The notes: generated from the letters alone by a model not told the origin. Numbered from the stretch's first letter, positions 9,101-19,386 are shown. The stretch is DNA of 64,000 bases from Streptomyces sp. R44 (GCF_041053105.1 NZ_CP163444.1:4836001-4900000), one strand, 5' to 3'. Numbers and translations are program-made.

Positions 9101-9251
9101 GGTGAAGCCTCCGGGCAGGTGGATACGCGGACACGACAAGGTGGCCGCCGGTTTCCGACCGGACGGCGGCGCTCCACGGACGGGAAGCGGGGGAAGCCGG
9201 AAAGTGTAACTCCGCACGGACGGAGGGGCGAACCGTTTTGGCCCCTAGGGG

Positions 9252-9318
9252 CCGGGATCCGACGCGAGGAGGACCGGCTCTCCGACCCCGGGGACCGGGA
9301 TCCGACGCGAGGCGGACC
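9252..9318. repeat. 24-bp direct repeat pair in intergenic region
   Basis: Two copies of a 24-bp sequence with core CCGGGATCCGACGCGAGG at 9252-9275 and 9295-9318, one mismatch, 43 bp apart. They lie in the 273-bp gap between the HelD-like gene (minus) and a small ORF (plus). Nothing else was recognised in this gap apart from a short GGCCCCTAGGGGCC palindrome at 9239-9252. Confidence 0.8.
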
Positions 9319-9373
9319 CCGGTTCACCCCCCAGACCGATGTGCCTGCAATGTCCGGATTCCATCATGGAGAC

Positions 9374-9556
9374 ATGACCGCGACGACCTTCACCCTCGTG
9401 ACCACCGTCCCTCGCCCCCGCACCCGCCACCTCGCCACCGCCGCCCGCGCGATCCGCGCCTTCGGCGGCGCGGCGGCCGCGGTCGCCCTCCTGGGCGACC
9501 ACGGCCCGGCCGAGGCCGGCGTCCGCGACCCGCGCCCGAAGTACCGGAGCCACTGA
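9374..9556 (+). CDS. Small hypothetical protein, 60 residues
   Basis: ATG 9374 with GGAG three to six bases upstream opens a 60-codon frame. The product is basic at the N-terminus with an Ala/Val-rich helix (AIRAFGGAAAAVALLG, about residues 26-41) and ends RPKYRSH. No family was recognised. The stop codon lies in the first copy of a 23-bp direct repeat. Codon bias is consistent with coding, but the short length leaves real doubt. Confidence 0.5.
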   Translation: MTATTFTLVTTVPRPRTRHLATAARAIRAFGGAAAAVALLGDHGPAEAGVRDPRPKYRSH

Positions 9557-9598
9557 ATCCGTTCCCCTCGCAGGAACCGGAGCCACTGAATCCGTTCC
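9543..9598. repeat. 23-bp direct repeat, 33-bp period
   Basis: Identical 23-bp copies at 9543-9565 and 9576-9598 (core GAGCCACTGAATCCGTTCC). The first covers the last codons and stop of the small ORF; the second is 33 bp (11 codons) further on and repeats the same Ser-His-stop codons in frame. This looks like a local tandem duplication. Confidence 0.85.
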
Positions 9599-9678
9599 GG
9601 CGTGCAACTCTTCGCCGCCCTCGACGGTCTCCTCATCGCATCGCCCTGCAATCGAAGCAGTGAGGAACACAGCAGATC

Positions 9679-11013
9679 ATGAGCAAGTCCTCCTTCGGCC
9701 GTCTCGCGCGACTCGCCGCGTGCGCCACCGCGGCCGGCCTGGTCACCGTCGGCGTGACCGCCGCACCGGCCGCCGCCGACAGCGACCAGCTGTGGATCGT
9801 CTCGCCCTGGGAGCTGGCGCTGCCCAAGGCCGTCGACGGCGGCGAGGCCCAGGCCGTCACCGTCGGCCTGGGGCTCTACCACGACAACGCCGGCTACCGG
9901 GTGACCGACGGCCGGCTGACCGTCGACGTCTCCGGCCTGGCGGGCATCGCCGACGTCACCTGGCCGGACACCTGCGCCCCGGCCGGCACCACCGCCGTCT
10001 GCTCCTTCCCCGAGGTCCCGCTGACCGGCGAAGCCCCGGTCGAGGTGAAGCTGCGCGCCGCCGCCGGCGCCGCGGCGGGCGTCACCGGCCAGATCAACTA
10101 CACGGCCACGGCCACCACCGGCTCCGGCACCCTGGTCGCGCCCGAGGGCTCCACCACCGTCCGGGTCGCGTCCGGCCCCGACCTCGTCGTCACCCAGGCC
10201 GCCCCGGTGACCGGCGTCGCCCCCGGCAGCACCGTCCCCGTGCCCGTCTCCGTGGTGAACAAGGGCAACGAAGCCGCGAACGGCGTCCAGGTCACCCTCT
10301 ACGTCACCCGCGGCCTCGACCTCGGCACGGTCGCCCCGCAGTGCACCCGCGAGCCGCTCGGCGAGGGCACGATCAAGCCGCTCACCAAGATCGACTGCGC
10401 CTTCGACGACGTCGTGGCCCCGGGCGGCACCTTCGCCCTGCCGACGGCGCTGCAGGCCAGGACCGCCCCGTACGCGATGGCCGAGCGCGTCGACATCGGC
10501 GTGCACGCCCGCGGCGGCGCCGAGGACCTCGACCCGGGGAGCAACGGCACGGTCGCCTCGATCGGCGTCACCAACACCGCGGACTTCGCCGTCCGCGGCG
10601 CGCGGCTCACCGCCGCCGCCGGCGAGACCGTCCGCGCGGACGTCACCTTCCGCAACCGCGGCCCGGCCTGGGTCGCCAACCTCGGCTCCGGCGACCCGGT
10701 CGGCTCCGTCGACGTCACCGTCCCGCAGGGCGCGACCGCGACCACGGTGCCGGACGCCTGCGAGCCGCGTACGGCGGACGGCGGCTGGTGGGAGAGCGAG
10801 GTGCGCACCGGCGCGCCGCGCTACGTGTGCCAGCTGCCGATCTGGGTGGCCGAGCAGCAGAGCATGACGTTCCCGTTCGAGCTGCGCGTCGACACGGCCG
10901 TCACCGGCGCGAAGGGCGCGATCGTCCTGAACCCGCCGTACGGCACGGGCTTCGCGTTCGACCCGAACGCGAAGAACAACAAGGCGAAGCTGGTCCTGAA
11001 CCCGACGGTCTGA
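9679..11013 (+). CDS. Secreted protein with CARDB/DUF11-like beta-sandwich repeats
   Basis: 444 residues. A classical Sec signal peptide is visible: basic MSKSSFGRLAR, a hydrophobic core, and AAPAAADSD with cleavage likely after APAAA or AAD (about residue 33). The mature part contains repeated Ig-like stretches: VTNKGNE/VVNKGNEAANGVQVTL and VTFRNRGPAWVANLGSGD, which resemble CARDB/DUF11 modules of bacterial surface proteins. Cys pairs occur in the first and last modules. There is no LPXTG sorting signal or C-terminal anchor, so it is probably released. Function unknown. A strong terminator follows. Confidence 0.75.
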   Translation: MSKSSFGRLARLAACATAAGLVTVGVTAAPAAADSDQLWIVSPWELALPKAVDGGEAQAVTVGLGLYHDNAGYRVTDGRLTVDVSGLAGIADVTWPDTCAPAGTTAVCSFPEVPLTGEAPVEVKLRAAAGAAAGVTGQINYTATATTGSGTLVAPEGSTTVRVASGPDLVVTQAAPVTGVAPGSTVPVPVSVVNKGNEAANGVQVTLYVTRGLDLGTVAPQCTREPLGEGTIKPLTKIDCAFDDVVAPGGTFALPTALQARTAPYAMAERVDIGVHARGGAEDLDPGSNGTVASIGVTNTADFAVRGARLTAAAGETVRADVTFRNRGPAWVANLGSGDPVGSVDVTVPQGATATTVPDACEPRTADGGWWESEVRTGAPRYVCQLPIWVAEQQSMTFPFELRVDTAVTGAKGAIVLNPPYGTGFAFDPNAKNNKAKLVLNPTV

Positions 11014-11058
11014 GGCCGACCGGGCGGGGTCCCGGTCCGTGCGGATCAGGACCCGGGC

Positions 11059-11089
11059 GGGGTCCCGGTCCGAAGCGGACCGGGACCCC
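11059..11089. terminator. Bidirectional terminator hairpin
   Basis: Perfect 14-bp arms GGGGTCCCGGTCCG (11059-11072) and CGGACCGGGACCCC (11076-11089) with an AAG loop lie between two convergent genes (the secreted protein and the XPB helicase). The left arm is also partly duplicated just upstream (GGGGTCCCGGTCCG near 11026-11039). Confidence 0.85.
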
Positions 11090-11098
11090 GTCCCGTTC

Positions 11099-12742
11099 TC
11101 AGTCCCCGGCCAGCAGCTCGTCCGCGTCGACGATCCGGTACGCGTACCCCTGCTCCGCCAGGAACCGCTGCCGGTGGGCCGCGAAGTCCTGGTCGATCGT
11201 GTCCCGTGCGACCACCGAGTAGAAGTGCGCCTGGTGGCCGTCCGCCTTCGGGCGCAGGACGCGGCCCAGGCGCTGGGCCTCCTCCTGGCGGGAGCCGAAG
11301 GTGCCCGAGACCTGGATCGCGACCGTCGCCTCCGGCAGGTCGATCGAGAAGTTCGCGACCTTCGACACCACGAGGACGTTGATCTCGCCGTTGCGGAACG
11401 CGTCGAAGAGCTTCTCCCGCTGCGCGTTCGACGTCTCGCCCTTGATGACCGGCGCGTCCAGGTGCTCGCCGAGCTCGTCCAGCTGGTCGATGTACTGCCC
11501 GATGACGAGGATCTGCTGGCCCTCGAACTTCTTCACCAGGGCCTCGGTCACCTTCCGCTTCGTCGCCGTCGTCGCGCAGAAGCGGTACTTCTCCTCGGCC
11601 TCGGCCGTCGCGTACGCGAGCCGCTCGGAGTCCGTGAGGTTGACCCGGACCTCGACGCAGTCGGCGGGCGCGATGTACCCCTGCGCCTCGATCTCCTTCC
11701 ACGGCGCGTCGAACCGCTTCGGCCCGATCAGCGAGAACACGTCGGACTCCCGCCCGTCCTCCCGGACGAGGGTCGCGGTCAGACCGAGGCGCCGCCGGGC
11801 CTGGAGGTCGGCGGTGAACTTGAAGACCGGCGCCGGCAGCAGGTGCACCTCGTCGTACACGATGAGGCCCCAGTCCCGGGAGTCGAAGAGCTCCAGGTGG
11901 GGATAGATCCCCTTCCGCTTCGTCGTGAGCACCTGGTACGTGGCGATGGTGACCGGCCGGATCTCCTTGCGCGTACCGGAGTACTCGCCGATCTCGTCCT
12001 CCGTCAGCGAGGTCCGCTTCACCAGCTCGTGCTTCCACTGCCGGGCGGACACGGTGTTCGTCACCAGGATCAGCGTCGTCGCCTTGGCCTGGGCCATCGC
12101 CCCGGCCCCGACCAGCGTCTTCCCCGCGCCACAGGGCAGCACGACGACACCGGAGCCGCCGTGCCAGAAGCCGTCGACGGCCTGCTTCTGGTACGGCCGC
12201 AGGCTCCAGCCGTCCTCGGCGAGGTCGATCCGGTGCGCCTCACCGTCCACGTACCCGGCGAGGTCCTCGGCCGGCCAGCCCAGCTTGAGGAGCGTCTGCT
12301 TGATCTGCCCCCGCTCGGAGGGGTGCACGGCGACGGTGTCCGCGTCGATCCGCTCCCCGACCAGCGGCTGCACCTTCTTCGACCGGAGGATCTCCTCCAG
12401 GACGGGCCGGTCGGTCGTGGTCAGCACGAGCCCGTGCGTGGGGTGCTTGGAGAGCGTGAGCCGCCCGTACCGGGCCATGGTCTCGGCGATGTCCACGAGC
12501 AGCGCGTGCGGCACGGGATAGCGCGAGTACTCGACGAGCGCGTCGACGACCTGCTCGGCGTCGTGCCCGGCGGCCCGCGCGTTCCACAGCCCCAGCGGCG
12601 TCACCCGGTACGTGTGGATGTGCTCCGGAGCCCGCTCCAGCTCCGCGAACGGCGCGATGGCCCGCCGACACGCCTCGGCGAGCTCGTGGTCGACCTCCAG
12701 GAGCAGCGTCTTGTCGCTCTGGACGATGAGTGGCCCATTCAC
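11099..12742 (-). CDS. DNA repair helicase XPB (Rad25/Ssl2 family)
   Basis: 547 residues, superfamily 2 helicase of the bacterial XPB type. An N-terminal XPB-specific domain (about 1-170) precedes the first RecA lobe with Walker A LPCGAGKT and the DEVH box in VYDEVHLLPAP. The second lobe carries the VSGTFGSRQEEAQRLGRVLRP motif VI. XPB unwinds DNA in repair, although its role in bacteria is not well defined. GTG 12742 was chosen because a GGAAGGA ribosome site precedes it and the family consensus begins NGPLIVQSD. An ATG at 12829 is a longer alternative. Confidence 0.92.
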   Translation of the reverse strand: MNGPLIVQSDKTLLLEVDHELAEACRRAIAPFAELERAPEHIHTYRVTPLGLWNARAAGHDAEQVVDALVEYSRYPVPHALLVDIAETMARYGRLTLSKHPTHGLVLTTTDRPVLEEILRSKKVQPLVGERIDADTVAVHPSERGQIKQTLLKLGWPAEDLAGYVDGEAHRIDLAEDGWSLRPYQKQAVDGFWHGGSGVVVLPCGAGKTLVGAGAMAQAKATTLILVTNTVSARQWKHELVKRTSLTEDEIGEYSGTRKEIRPVTIATYQVLTTKRKGIYPHLELFDSRDWGLIVYDEVHLLPAPVFKFTADLQARRRLGLTATLVREDGRESDVFSLIGPKRFDAPWKEIEAQGYIAPADCVEVRVNLTDSERLAYATAEAEEKYRFCATTATKRKVTEALVKKFEGQQILVIGQYIDQLDELGEHLDAPVIKGETSNAQREKLFDAFRNGEINVLVVSKVANFSIDLPEATVAIQVSGTFGSRQEEAQRLGRVLRPKADGHQAHFYSVVARDTIDQDFAAHRQRFLAEQGYAYRIVDADELLAGD

Positions 12743-12869
12743 GTCGATCAGGTCCTTCCCGGGCCGCTCCGATGACGGCCAATCCTCCAGTCTGCCTGAT
12801 GCGGGGCCGTTGTCGGCGGGGGCTGCCACACTGAAGTCGTCGGTTTCCGCGCGAGGGAGGTGGCGAGAG

Positions 12870-13448
12870 ATGAGCGTTGCTCACGATCCGCATGACGGGC
12901 CTTGGACGATGGAGGAGGTCCTGGCTCTGGGGGAGGACCGAGGTGAGCGTCGCGAATTGATGGGGGAAGCACTCTTGATGTCACCGGCTCCGGGATTCAA
13001 GCACCAGCGGGCGTCGTCGCGGTTGTGGGGCCTTCTGGACGCCGCTGTGCAGGCGGCGGGGGCTGATGCCGAGGTCCTTGAGGCCGTCAACGTCGTTCTG
13101 CCCGACGGCCTGTTCATCCCGGACATCGTCGTCGTGGAGGCGGCGGCGGCCGCCGAGAACCCGACCACGTGCGACGCGGACGCTGTCCTGCTCGTCGTCG
13201 AGATCGTCTCGCAGTCCTCCTCCGGCCGCCGCACCGACCGGCTTCTCAAGCCGCCGTACTACGCGGAGGCCGGCATCGAGCACCTGTGGCGCTTTGAGCT
13301 GGAGCCCGAACCGGCGCTGGTCGTCTCCGAGCTGCGGGACGGCCACTACGTGGAGCGGCTGGTCGCGGAGGCCGGGCGCGAGACGGCGATCGACGCGCCC
13401 TTCCCGTTGAAGGTCGACCCGGGCGCCCTGGTGAACCCGAGGCGCTAG
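12870..13448 (+). CDS. Uma2-family (DUF820) PD-(D/E)XK nuclease-like protein
   Basis: 192 residues of the Uma2 family, expanded in Streptomyces and cyanobacteria. Key blocks: the ERRELMGEALLMSP N-terminal beta hairpin, FIPDIVVVE with the catalytic-position Asp, and LLVVEIVSQSSSGRRTDRLLKPPYYAEAGI with Glu and Lys of the nuclease core. Real substrates are unknown. ATG 12870 has GGGAGG upstream. Its stop shares the tetranucleotide CTAG with the convergent gene's stop at 13445, so the two genes overlap by 4 bp. Confidence 0.88.
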   Translation: MSVAHDPHDGPWTMEEVLALGEDRGERRELMGEALLMSPAPGFKHQRASSRLWGLLDAAVQAAGADAEVLEAVNVVLPDGLFIPDIVVVEAAAAAENPTTCDADAVLLVVEIVSQSSSGRRTDRLLKPPYYAEAGIEHLWRFELEPEPALVVSELRDGHYVERLVAEAGRETAIDAPFPLKVDPGALVNPRR

Positions 13449-16045
13449 ACCTGGTCGTCCGCCAGTTCCGCCACGCCCGTGATCCGGTGCAGGGGGTACG
13501 TGCGGACCTCGTCGGCCGTGTGGTCGTAGCCCGTCACGAAGCCGCCCTCCACGCGGACCGGCGCGATGACCCGCTGGCTAGCCGCGCCCTCCGCGTTGAC
13601 ATAGCCGATCCAGACCGCCGAGCCGGTCATCGCCGCGGCCTGGACGGTGGCCAGGGTCTCGGCCGCCGAAGTGCGGGGGAGGCCGCCCGCCGCCGTCACG
13701 GGGGCCGCCGGCTCCTTCCGTACCGCCGTCGCCGCCCGGTCGCCCGCCCGGATCGCCTTCACCGCCGCGCCGAGGAGCGTGGCGTCGGGGGCCGGCGGGC
13801 CGTCGGGGACGGGCACCGGGGCCGTACGGGCCGGGGTGCGGTACGCGTCGGCGCGGGTGATCAGGACGTCGCCCTCCGCGGACTCGGCGGCCGGGGCGTA
13901 CCCCATCGACCGCAGCCCGTCGAGCAGCGACGCCGGGTCCGTCTGCGCGGCCAGCACCGTCGGCGCGAGACGGCGCAGGCCCAGGGCGGCGGAGCGCCGG
14001 TCGGCCAGGATCTCGCCGAGGACCGTGTCGTCGTCGCAGCGGACGTACGCGGAGGCGGCTCCGATCCGCAGGTGCCCGTGCTTCCGCGCCACGTCGTCGA
14101 TCAGATACGCCAGCGGCTGCGGCACGGGCGTGCGCGAGTGCGCGGTCAGGAAGTCGTGCAGGTCGGACGCCGACCGCCCGGAGTCCAGCGCGCGCCGTAC
14201 GGAACCGGGCGTGAACCGGTACACCGTCGCGCCACCCTTCGATTCCACGTCCGCCAGGACCGCGAGCGCGTCCGCGAGCGGCCGCCGCAGCGGCCCCGGC
14301 GCGACGGCCGTCAGGTCCGCCTGGAGCAGCACGTGGTCGACGGCCTCGGGAAGCAACGGCGCGAGCAGGGTCGCCGCCCGCCCGGCGGCCACCGACAGTT
14401 CGACCCGGCCCCCGTGGTCGGCGGGGGCGGCGGCCTCCGCGAGCGGCAGGTTGAGCAGGGCCCGGGCGGGCGCCGCGAGCGCGCCCCGGCCCGTGAGCCC
14501 GAGCAGCTCGGCCTCGGCGAGGCTCCAGCGGGCGAGCCGGGAGCGGAGGTCGGTGGGGAGGGCGGAGCCGGCGGTGGGGGTGCCGGTGGCCGGGGAGTCG
14601 TCGGAAGCGGAGGCGCCACGCGCACCCGCAGCGCCGGCGGCACCGGCACCGACCGTCGGCTTCGGCGGGCTCGCCTGCGCGGCCGTCCGCAGCGGCCGCT
14701 CCCAGCGCATCCGCGCGAACAGCGTCTCCGGGTCCGCCGCCGCGCCCGGCGGGAGGGTCGCGAGGAGCTCCAGGACCCGGTGCCGGACCTCCGGCGCCGC
14801 CGCGCGGTCCAGGTCCGGGCCGAGCGCGGCCAGCGTGCGGCCCTTCGCGTCCGCGCCGCCCACCAGGCCCGCCACCCGGGTCGCCATGAGCCAGGGCGCG
14901 ACCAGACGGGCCCAGCGCTCGGCGGCCGGCAGGTCGAGCCAGTCGTCGTACGCGGGCGTCGGCGCGTACCGCTCGTCCGCCTCGCCGTCCGAGGCGAGCA
15001 GCCCCGCCGCGAAACACAGCTCCAGCCAGAACGCGGCGAGCTGCTCCGTCACGTCCAGGGCCGCCGCCGTCCGCTTGAGGTCCCGTACGGCCATCCCGCC
15101 CGCCCGCAGGACCTGCGGCCCGCCCTGGTGCCAGGACTTGAGCAGCTCCTCGACGGTCGCGAGCGTCGCGTACGCCTGCCCGGCCGCCGTGCTGTCCACA
15201 ACCTGGGGACGGTACTCGCGCGCCGTCTCCACGACCGGCGCCACCGGCTCCGGCGCCCGGTGCGCCCGTCCGCCCCGCAGATGCAGCGCCACCTCGCGCG
15301 GCAGCACCATGGTCCGCGCCGACACCGGAAGCAGCAGACCCCGGTCGCGCAGCCACTGCACGGGAGGCGCCGGGTTCGCGGTCACCTCGCCGTACGGCGG
15401 ACCCCACACCAGCCGGTCCAGGACGGAGAGGGCCTCCGGCGACGCCTCGTCGAGGAGCGCGCCCATCCGCGCCCGGTCGGTGAACAGCTCCGTCAGCGCC
15501 GCGACCGCCGACACCGGGTCGTGCGTCGGCGTCAGCCCCGCCGTCGCGATGATCTCCTGCACCCGGCCCGGCGACATCCCCGCCGTCGCCTCCGCGACCG
15601 TCGGCCCGAGCCCGGTCGGCGACGGATGCTGCGCCGAGGGCGCGAGCAGCTCCCGCGCGGTCCGTACGAGCCGCAGCCGGTCGTCCTCGCCCCACACCAG
15701 CGCCTGCTCGCGCAGCAGCGCCACCGCGCCAGGCAGCGCCGCCTCGATCTCCGGATCGCCCTCGTCGCCGGTGAGCAGCGCGAGGAGCACGGGGTACGGG
15801 GCGGGGTCCGGGGCCACGGCCAGCGCCTCGGCCGTCTGGAGGGCGAAACGGTCGAGCCGCTCCAGGGCCCGCACCACCGAACCGCGCGTGCCGGCGCGGG
15901 TCGCCAGCTGCGTCAGGTCGTTCGGTACGGGGCTCAGCAGGTCGGGCCGGGCGCGCAGCAGCGCGGAGAGCCCCTCGTCGCCCCGCGCGCGGAGCGCCTC
16001 CGCGAGCGTGCGGGGCGCCGCGCCGGCGCCAGTTACCTCGGGCAC
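13445..16045 (-). CDS. Helicase-C/XPB-N-like large protein with C-terminal WYL-like domain
   Basis: 866 residues from GTG 16045, which has GGGAGG 5 bases upstream; a GTG at 16087 is a longer choice. The N-terminal 600 residues are winged-helix-like helical repeats as in actinobacterial 'helicase C-terminal domain-containing' proteins related to the XPB N-terminal region, and no Walker motif was found. The last 55 residues (WIGYVNAEGAASQRVIAPV then TYPLHRITGV) look like a WYL domain, a fold used to sense nucleic acid or nucleotides. A role beside XPB (located 0.7 kb away) in DNA repair is an inference. A low-complexity Ala/Gly/Pro linker occurs mid-protein near 14550-14660. Confidence 0.75.
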   Translation of the reverse strand: MPEVTGAGAAPRTLAEALRARGDEGLSALLRARPDLLSPVPNDLTQLATRAGTRGSVVRALERLDRFALQTAEALAVAPDPAPYPVLLALLTGDEGDPEIEAALPGAVALLREQALVWGEDDRLRLVRTARELLAPSAQHPSPTGLGPTVAEATAGMSPGRVQEIIATAGLTPTHDPVSAVAALTELFTDRARMGALLDEASPEALSVLDRLVWGPPYGEVTANPAPPVQWLRDRGLLLPVSARTMVLPREVALHLRGGRAHRAPEPVAPVVETAREYRPQVVDSTAAGQAYATLATVEELLKSWHQGGPQVLRAGGMAVRDLKRTAAALDVTEQLAAFWLELCFAAGLLASDGEADERYAPTPAYDDWLDLPAAERWARLVAPWLMATRVAGLVGGADAKGRTLAALGPDLDRAAAPEVRHRVLELLATLPPGAAADPETLFARMRWERPLRTAAQASPPKPTVGAGAAGAAGARGASASDDSPATGTPTAGSALPTDLRSRLARWSLAEAELLGLTGRGALAAPARALLNLPLAEAAAPADHGGRVELSVAAGRAATLLAPLLPEAVDHVLLQADLTAVAPGPLRRPLADALAVLADVESKGGATVYRFTPGSVRRALDSGRSASDLHDFLTAHSRTPVPQPLAYLIDDVARKHGHLRIGAASAYVRCDDDTVLGEILADRRSAALGLRRLAPTVLAAQTDPASLLDGLRSMGYAPAAESAEGDVLITRADAYRTPARTAPVPVPDGPPAPDATLLGAAVKAIRAGDRAATAVRKEPAAPVTAAGGLPRTSAAETLATVQAAAMTGSAVWIGYVNAEGAASQRVIAPVRVEGGFVTGYDHTADEVRTYPLHRITGVAELADDQV

Positions 16046-16085
16046 GTGCGCCTCCCGGTCGAGCTCACCGATCCCCATCCGGACC

Positions 16086-16113
16086 ACGTTAGCCGCTGTT
16101 CAGGCGCTAACGT
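16086..16113. promoter_or_regulatory. Inverted repeat in divergent gap
   Basis: ACGTTAGC (16086-16093) and GCTAACGT (16106-16113) form perfect 8-bp arms with a 12-bp spacer, in the 105-bp gap between two divergent genes. It could be a shared operator; the regulator is unknown. Confidence 0.5.
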
Positions 16114-16150
16114 CGGGCCGTACCGGGCGAACCGGCCGTGGAGGGGCATC

Positions 16151-17152
16151 GTGGGGATCGAGAGCGACCGTCTGGTCTACGACTATCTGAGCCGGGTCGG
16201 CGATCTGGCACAGCAGCGGCAGCTGCCGGCGAGCGACCGGATGAAGCTGGTCTCCGGCCTGCGGAACGAGATCGACCGCCGGCGCGCCACGCACGGCGAG
16301 GAGGGCGAGGCGGCGGTACGGGGCATCCTCGGCGCCCTGGGCACCCCGGACGAGGTCGTGGACCGGGCGGGCCCGTCGCCGGACCGTCCGCCGCTGCCGG
16401 AGCCCCGCACGGGGGAGGACGGGGGCACGGGCCGGACACGCGGCCTCCGCCGCCCCCGCGAAGCGGCCTCCGGCACGCCCGACAACCCGCGCACGGCGCC
16501 CGGCGCGTCGCGCGCCGCCATCCCCGCCCAGGACGACCGGGGCGGCCGCGCGGCCGGCCCTGCGGCGGACTGGTGGCGGACGGACCCCGACGACCCCTCC
16601 GACGAGGACGGCTTCCCCGGCTTCGTCGGCGGCATCGAACGCCCCGACCTCTTCACGCCGCCAGCGCCGGCGGAGGACGAGGACGACGCGGCCGAGGACC
16701 CCGCGCCGGGGAAGCGCCGCCGTCTGGCCCGTCTCCTCCGGCTCCGCAAGGCCCCGGCCCCGGCCCCCGAGGAGGCACCGGAGGCCGAGGAAGCCCCGGC
16801 CTCCGGCCGCGCCCGCCTCGCGAACCCCTTCGTCCTGCTCGCCGCGCTGCTCCTGCTCGGGGGCGCCGTCTTCAGTTCGCTGGTCGCGCTCGCGGCGGGC
16901 TGGCTGCTCGCGTACGCGTCCCGCCGGCTGACCCCGGGCGAGGTCAAGGGCGCGGTCCTCGTGATCCCCGGCCTCGCGGCCGCGAGCGGCATCGTCTGGC
17001 TGTGGGGGCGTGTCCAGGGCCGCTGGGGCGAGGCGGTGGCGCCGGGCGGCGAGGCGATGGGCGCGGCGATCGGCGAGACGTGGCCCTGGGTCCTCCGCGG
17101 CGCGGCCGTCGCGTCGGCCCTGTTCCTCCTCTGGCGCGCCCGCAAACACTGA
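16151..17152 (+). CDS. Membrane protein with N-terminal HAAS-like domain
   Basis: 333 residues. The first 65 residues (DYLSRVGDLAQQ..., ending LGTPDEVVDRA) resemble the HAAS/DUF1700-type domain found in proteins paired with PadR regulators. A long charged, Pro/Glu-rich disordered linker (about 70-215) follows. Then come hydrophobic segments near 220-245 (two adjacent), 260-280 and 305-328, suggesting three or four membrane helices, ending WRARKH. GTG 16151 has GGAGG upstream. Function unknown. A repeat-rich spacer and G41 tract follow. Confidence 0.75.
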   Translation: MGIESDRLVYDYLSRVGDLAQQRQLPASDRMKLVSGLRNEIDRRRATHGEEGEAAVRGILGALGTPDEVVDRAGPSPDRPPLPEPRTGEDGGTGRTRGLRRPREAASGTPDNPRTAPGASRAAIPAQDDRGGRAAGPAADWWRTDPDDPSDEDGFPGFVGGIERPDLFTPPAPAEDEDDAAEDPAPGKRRRLARLLRLRKAPAPAPEEAPEAEEAPASGRARLANPFVLLAALLLLGGAVFSSLVALAAGWLLAYASRRLTPGEVKGAVLVIPGLAAASGIVWLWGRVQGRWGEAVAPGGEAMGAAIGETWPWVLRGAAVASALFLLWRARKH

Positions 17153-17159
17153 CGCGCTG

Positions 17160-17440
17160 CCTCCCGTTGTGGGCGCGCTTCCGCCGTTGTGGGCGCGCCC
17201 CGCCGTTGTGGGCAATCGTTCCGCTGGGGCGGAACGGGTGGGCACAACGGACGGCGCCCCTGCCGGCGCCAGGTTCCCGCGCCCTGACCCGCACCACGCG
17301 TGCGCCGCGCATCCGGTGCGGGTCCAGGCGCGGAACGCGGAGGCGCCGCGAGGGCGCCCGTCCCGTGTGCCCACCCGTCCCGCCCAGCGGGACGATTGCC
17401 CACACGGCGGTGGGCCGAGGCGCCGCCCAGCACGGGCGCG
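17160..17440. repeat. Repeat-rich spacer (dispersed element copy 1)
   Basis: No gene is seen. The stretch has three copies of CGTTGTGGGC near its left end, a hairpin GACCCGCAC...GTGCGGGTC (17287-17325) and a block GGGTGGGCACAACGGACGGC with its CCTGCCGGCGCC flank (about 17238-17272). The same elements occur inverted at 26990-27210, so this appears to be one copy of a dispersed intergenic element. It separates the HAAS-like gene from the convergent iron transporter. Confidence 0.7.
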
Positions 17441-17449
17441 GGCGCCACA

Positions 17450-18300
<851 letters not shown>

Positions 18301-18304
<4 letters not shown>

Positions 18305-19386
18305 GACGTTCCTCCAACGGCTCGGCTCCGGACGATGAGCCAGATCAGGTACGGGGCGCCGACCGCCGCCGTGAGAACACCCACCGGCAGTTCGACGGGG
18401 GAGAAGAGGCGCCGGCCGAGGAGGTCGGCGACGACCACGATCACCGCGCCGGTGAGCGCGGAGCAGAGCAGCGGGATCTGCGCCGTCCGCGTCATGCGGC
18501 GGGCGATCTGCGGCGCGAGCAGCGCGACGAAGTCGACCGGCCCGGCGACGCCGGTCGCCACCGAGGCGAGGACGACGCCGACGGCGACGAGCCCGAGCCG
18601 GACCCCGCCGAGCCGGGCGCCGAGCGCGGTCGCGGTGTCGTCGTCGAGGGAGACGGTCCGCTGGGCGCGGGCCGCCCAGAGGACGGCGGGCAGCAGCAGG
18701 AGCAGGGTCCAGCGGATCGGCGCGGACTCGTCCCAGCCGCGTCCGTTGAGGGAGCCGGTCATCCAGATCTGGGCCTGCTGGGCGACGAGGTAGTCGCCCT
18801 TCGTCATGAAGAGCGTGATGAGGGACCGCAGCGCGATCGCGATGCCGATGCCGATGAGGACGAAGCGGGCCGCGTGGAGCCCGCCGCGCCAGGCGAAGGC
18901 GTAGACGAGGGCGGCGGCGAGGATGCCGCCGGCGATGGAGACGTACGGCAGGACGGTGTACGAGGTGAGGCCGAAGGTCATGGCGGCGACGGTGACGGCC
19001 CCCGCGCCCTGGCTGATGCCGATGATGTCGGGGCTGGCGAGCGGGTTGCGGGCCACGGTCTGGATGAGGCCGCCCGCGATGCCGAAGGCGGCGCCGACGG
19101 CGAGGGCGACGACGAGCCGGGGCTCGCGGAGCTCCTCGACGACGAACGCGGACGGCGACGACTGCCCGAGGAGGATCCGTACGACCTCACCCGGCGCCAC
19201 GAACTTCTCGCCGACGCAGAGGTACGCGACGCAGGCCGCGGCCAGGAGCAGCAGGAGGCCCGTGGCGACGAGGGCCGAGCGGCGGTGGACGAGGAAGGAG
19301 CCGCGTCCGGCGCGCACGAGCCCGTACCCGGCGGGCCGGACGGCCTTCACAGCAACCCGGGCGGGCCGGACGTTCGCGGCGCTCAC
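18301..19386 (-). CDS. Iron-siderophore ABC transporter permease (FecCD family), second subunit
   Basis: 361 residues with about nine to ten hydrophobic helices of the BtuC/FecCD fold. Typical family blocks: [38 protein letters not shown] near residue 85-125 and the [17 protein letters not shown] coupling segment. A basic N-terminal tail of about 30 residues precedes the first helix. GTG 19386 overlaps the stop of a 34-codon mini-ORF, so translation is probably coupled through it. It would pair with the other permease and the ATPase in the inner membrane. Confidence 0.94.

Noticed and set aside
9101..9373. Rifamycin-associated element upstream of the HelD-like gene
   Set aside because: No inverted repeat of the expected type was found in the gap; only two direct repeats and a short palindrome.
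13487..17152. Plus-strand open frame of 1221 codons antisense to the helicase-C/WYL gene
   Set aside because: Composition typical of an antisense shadow; only its last 333 codons (from 16151) are a genuine gene.
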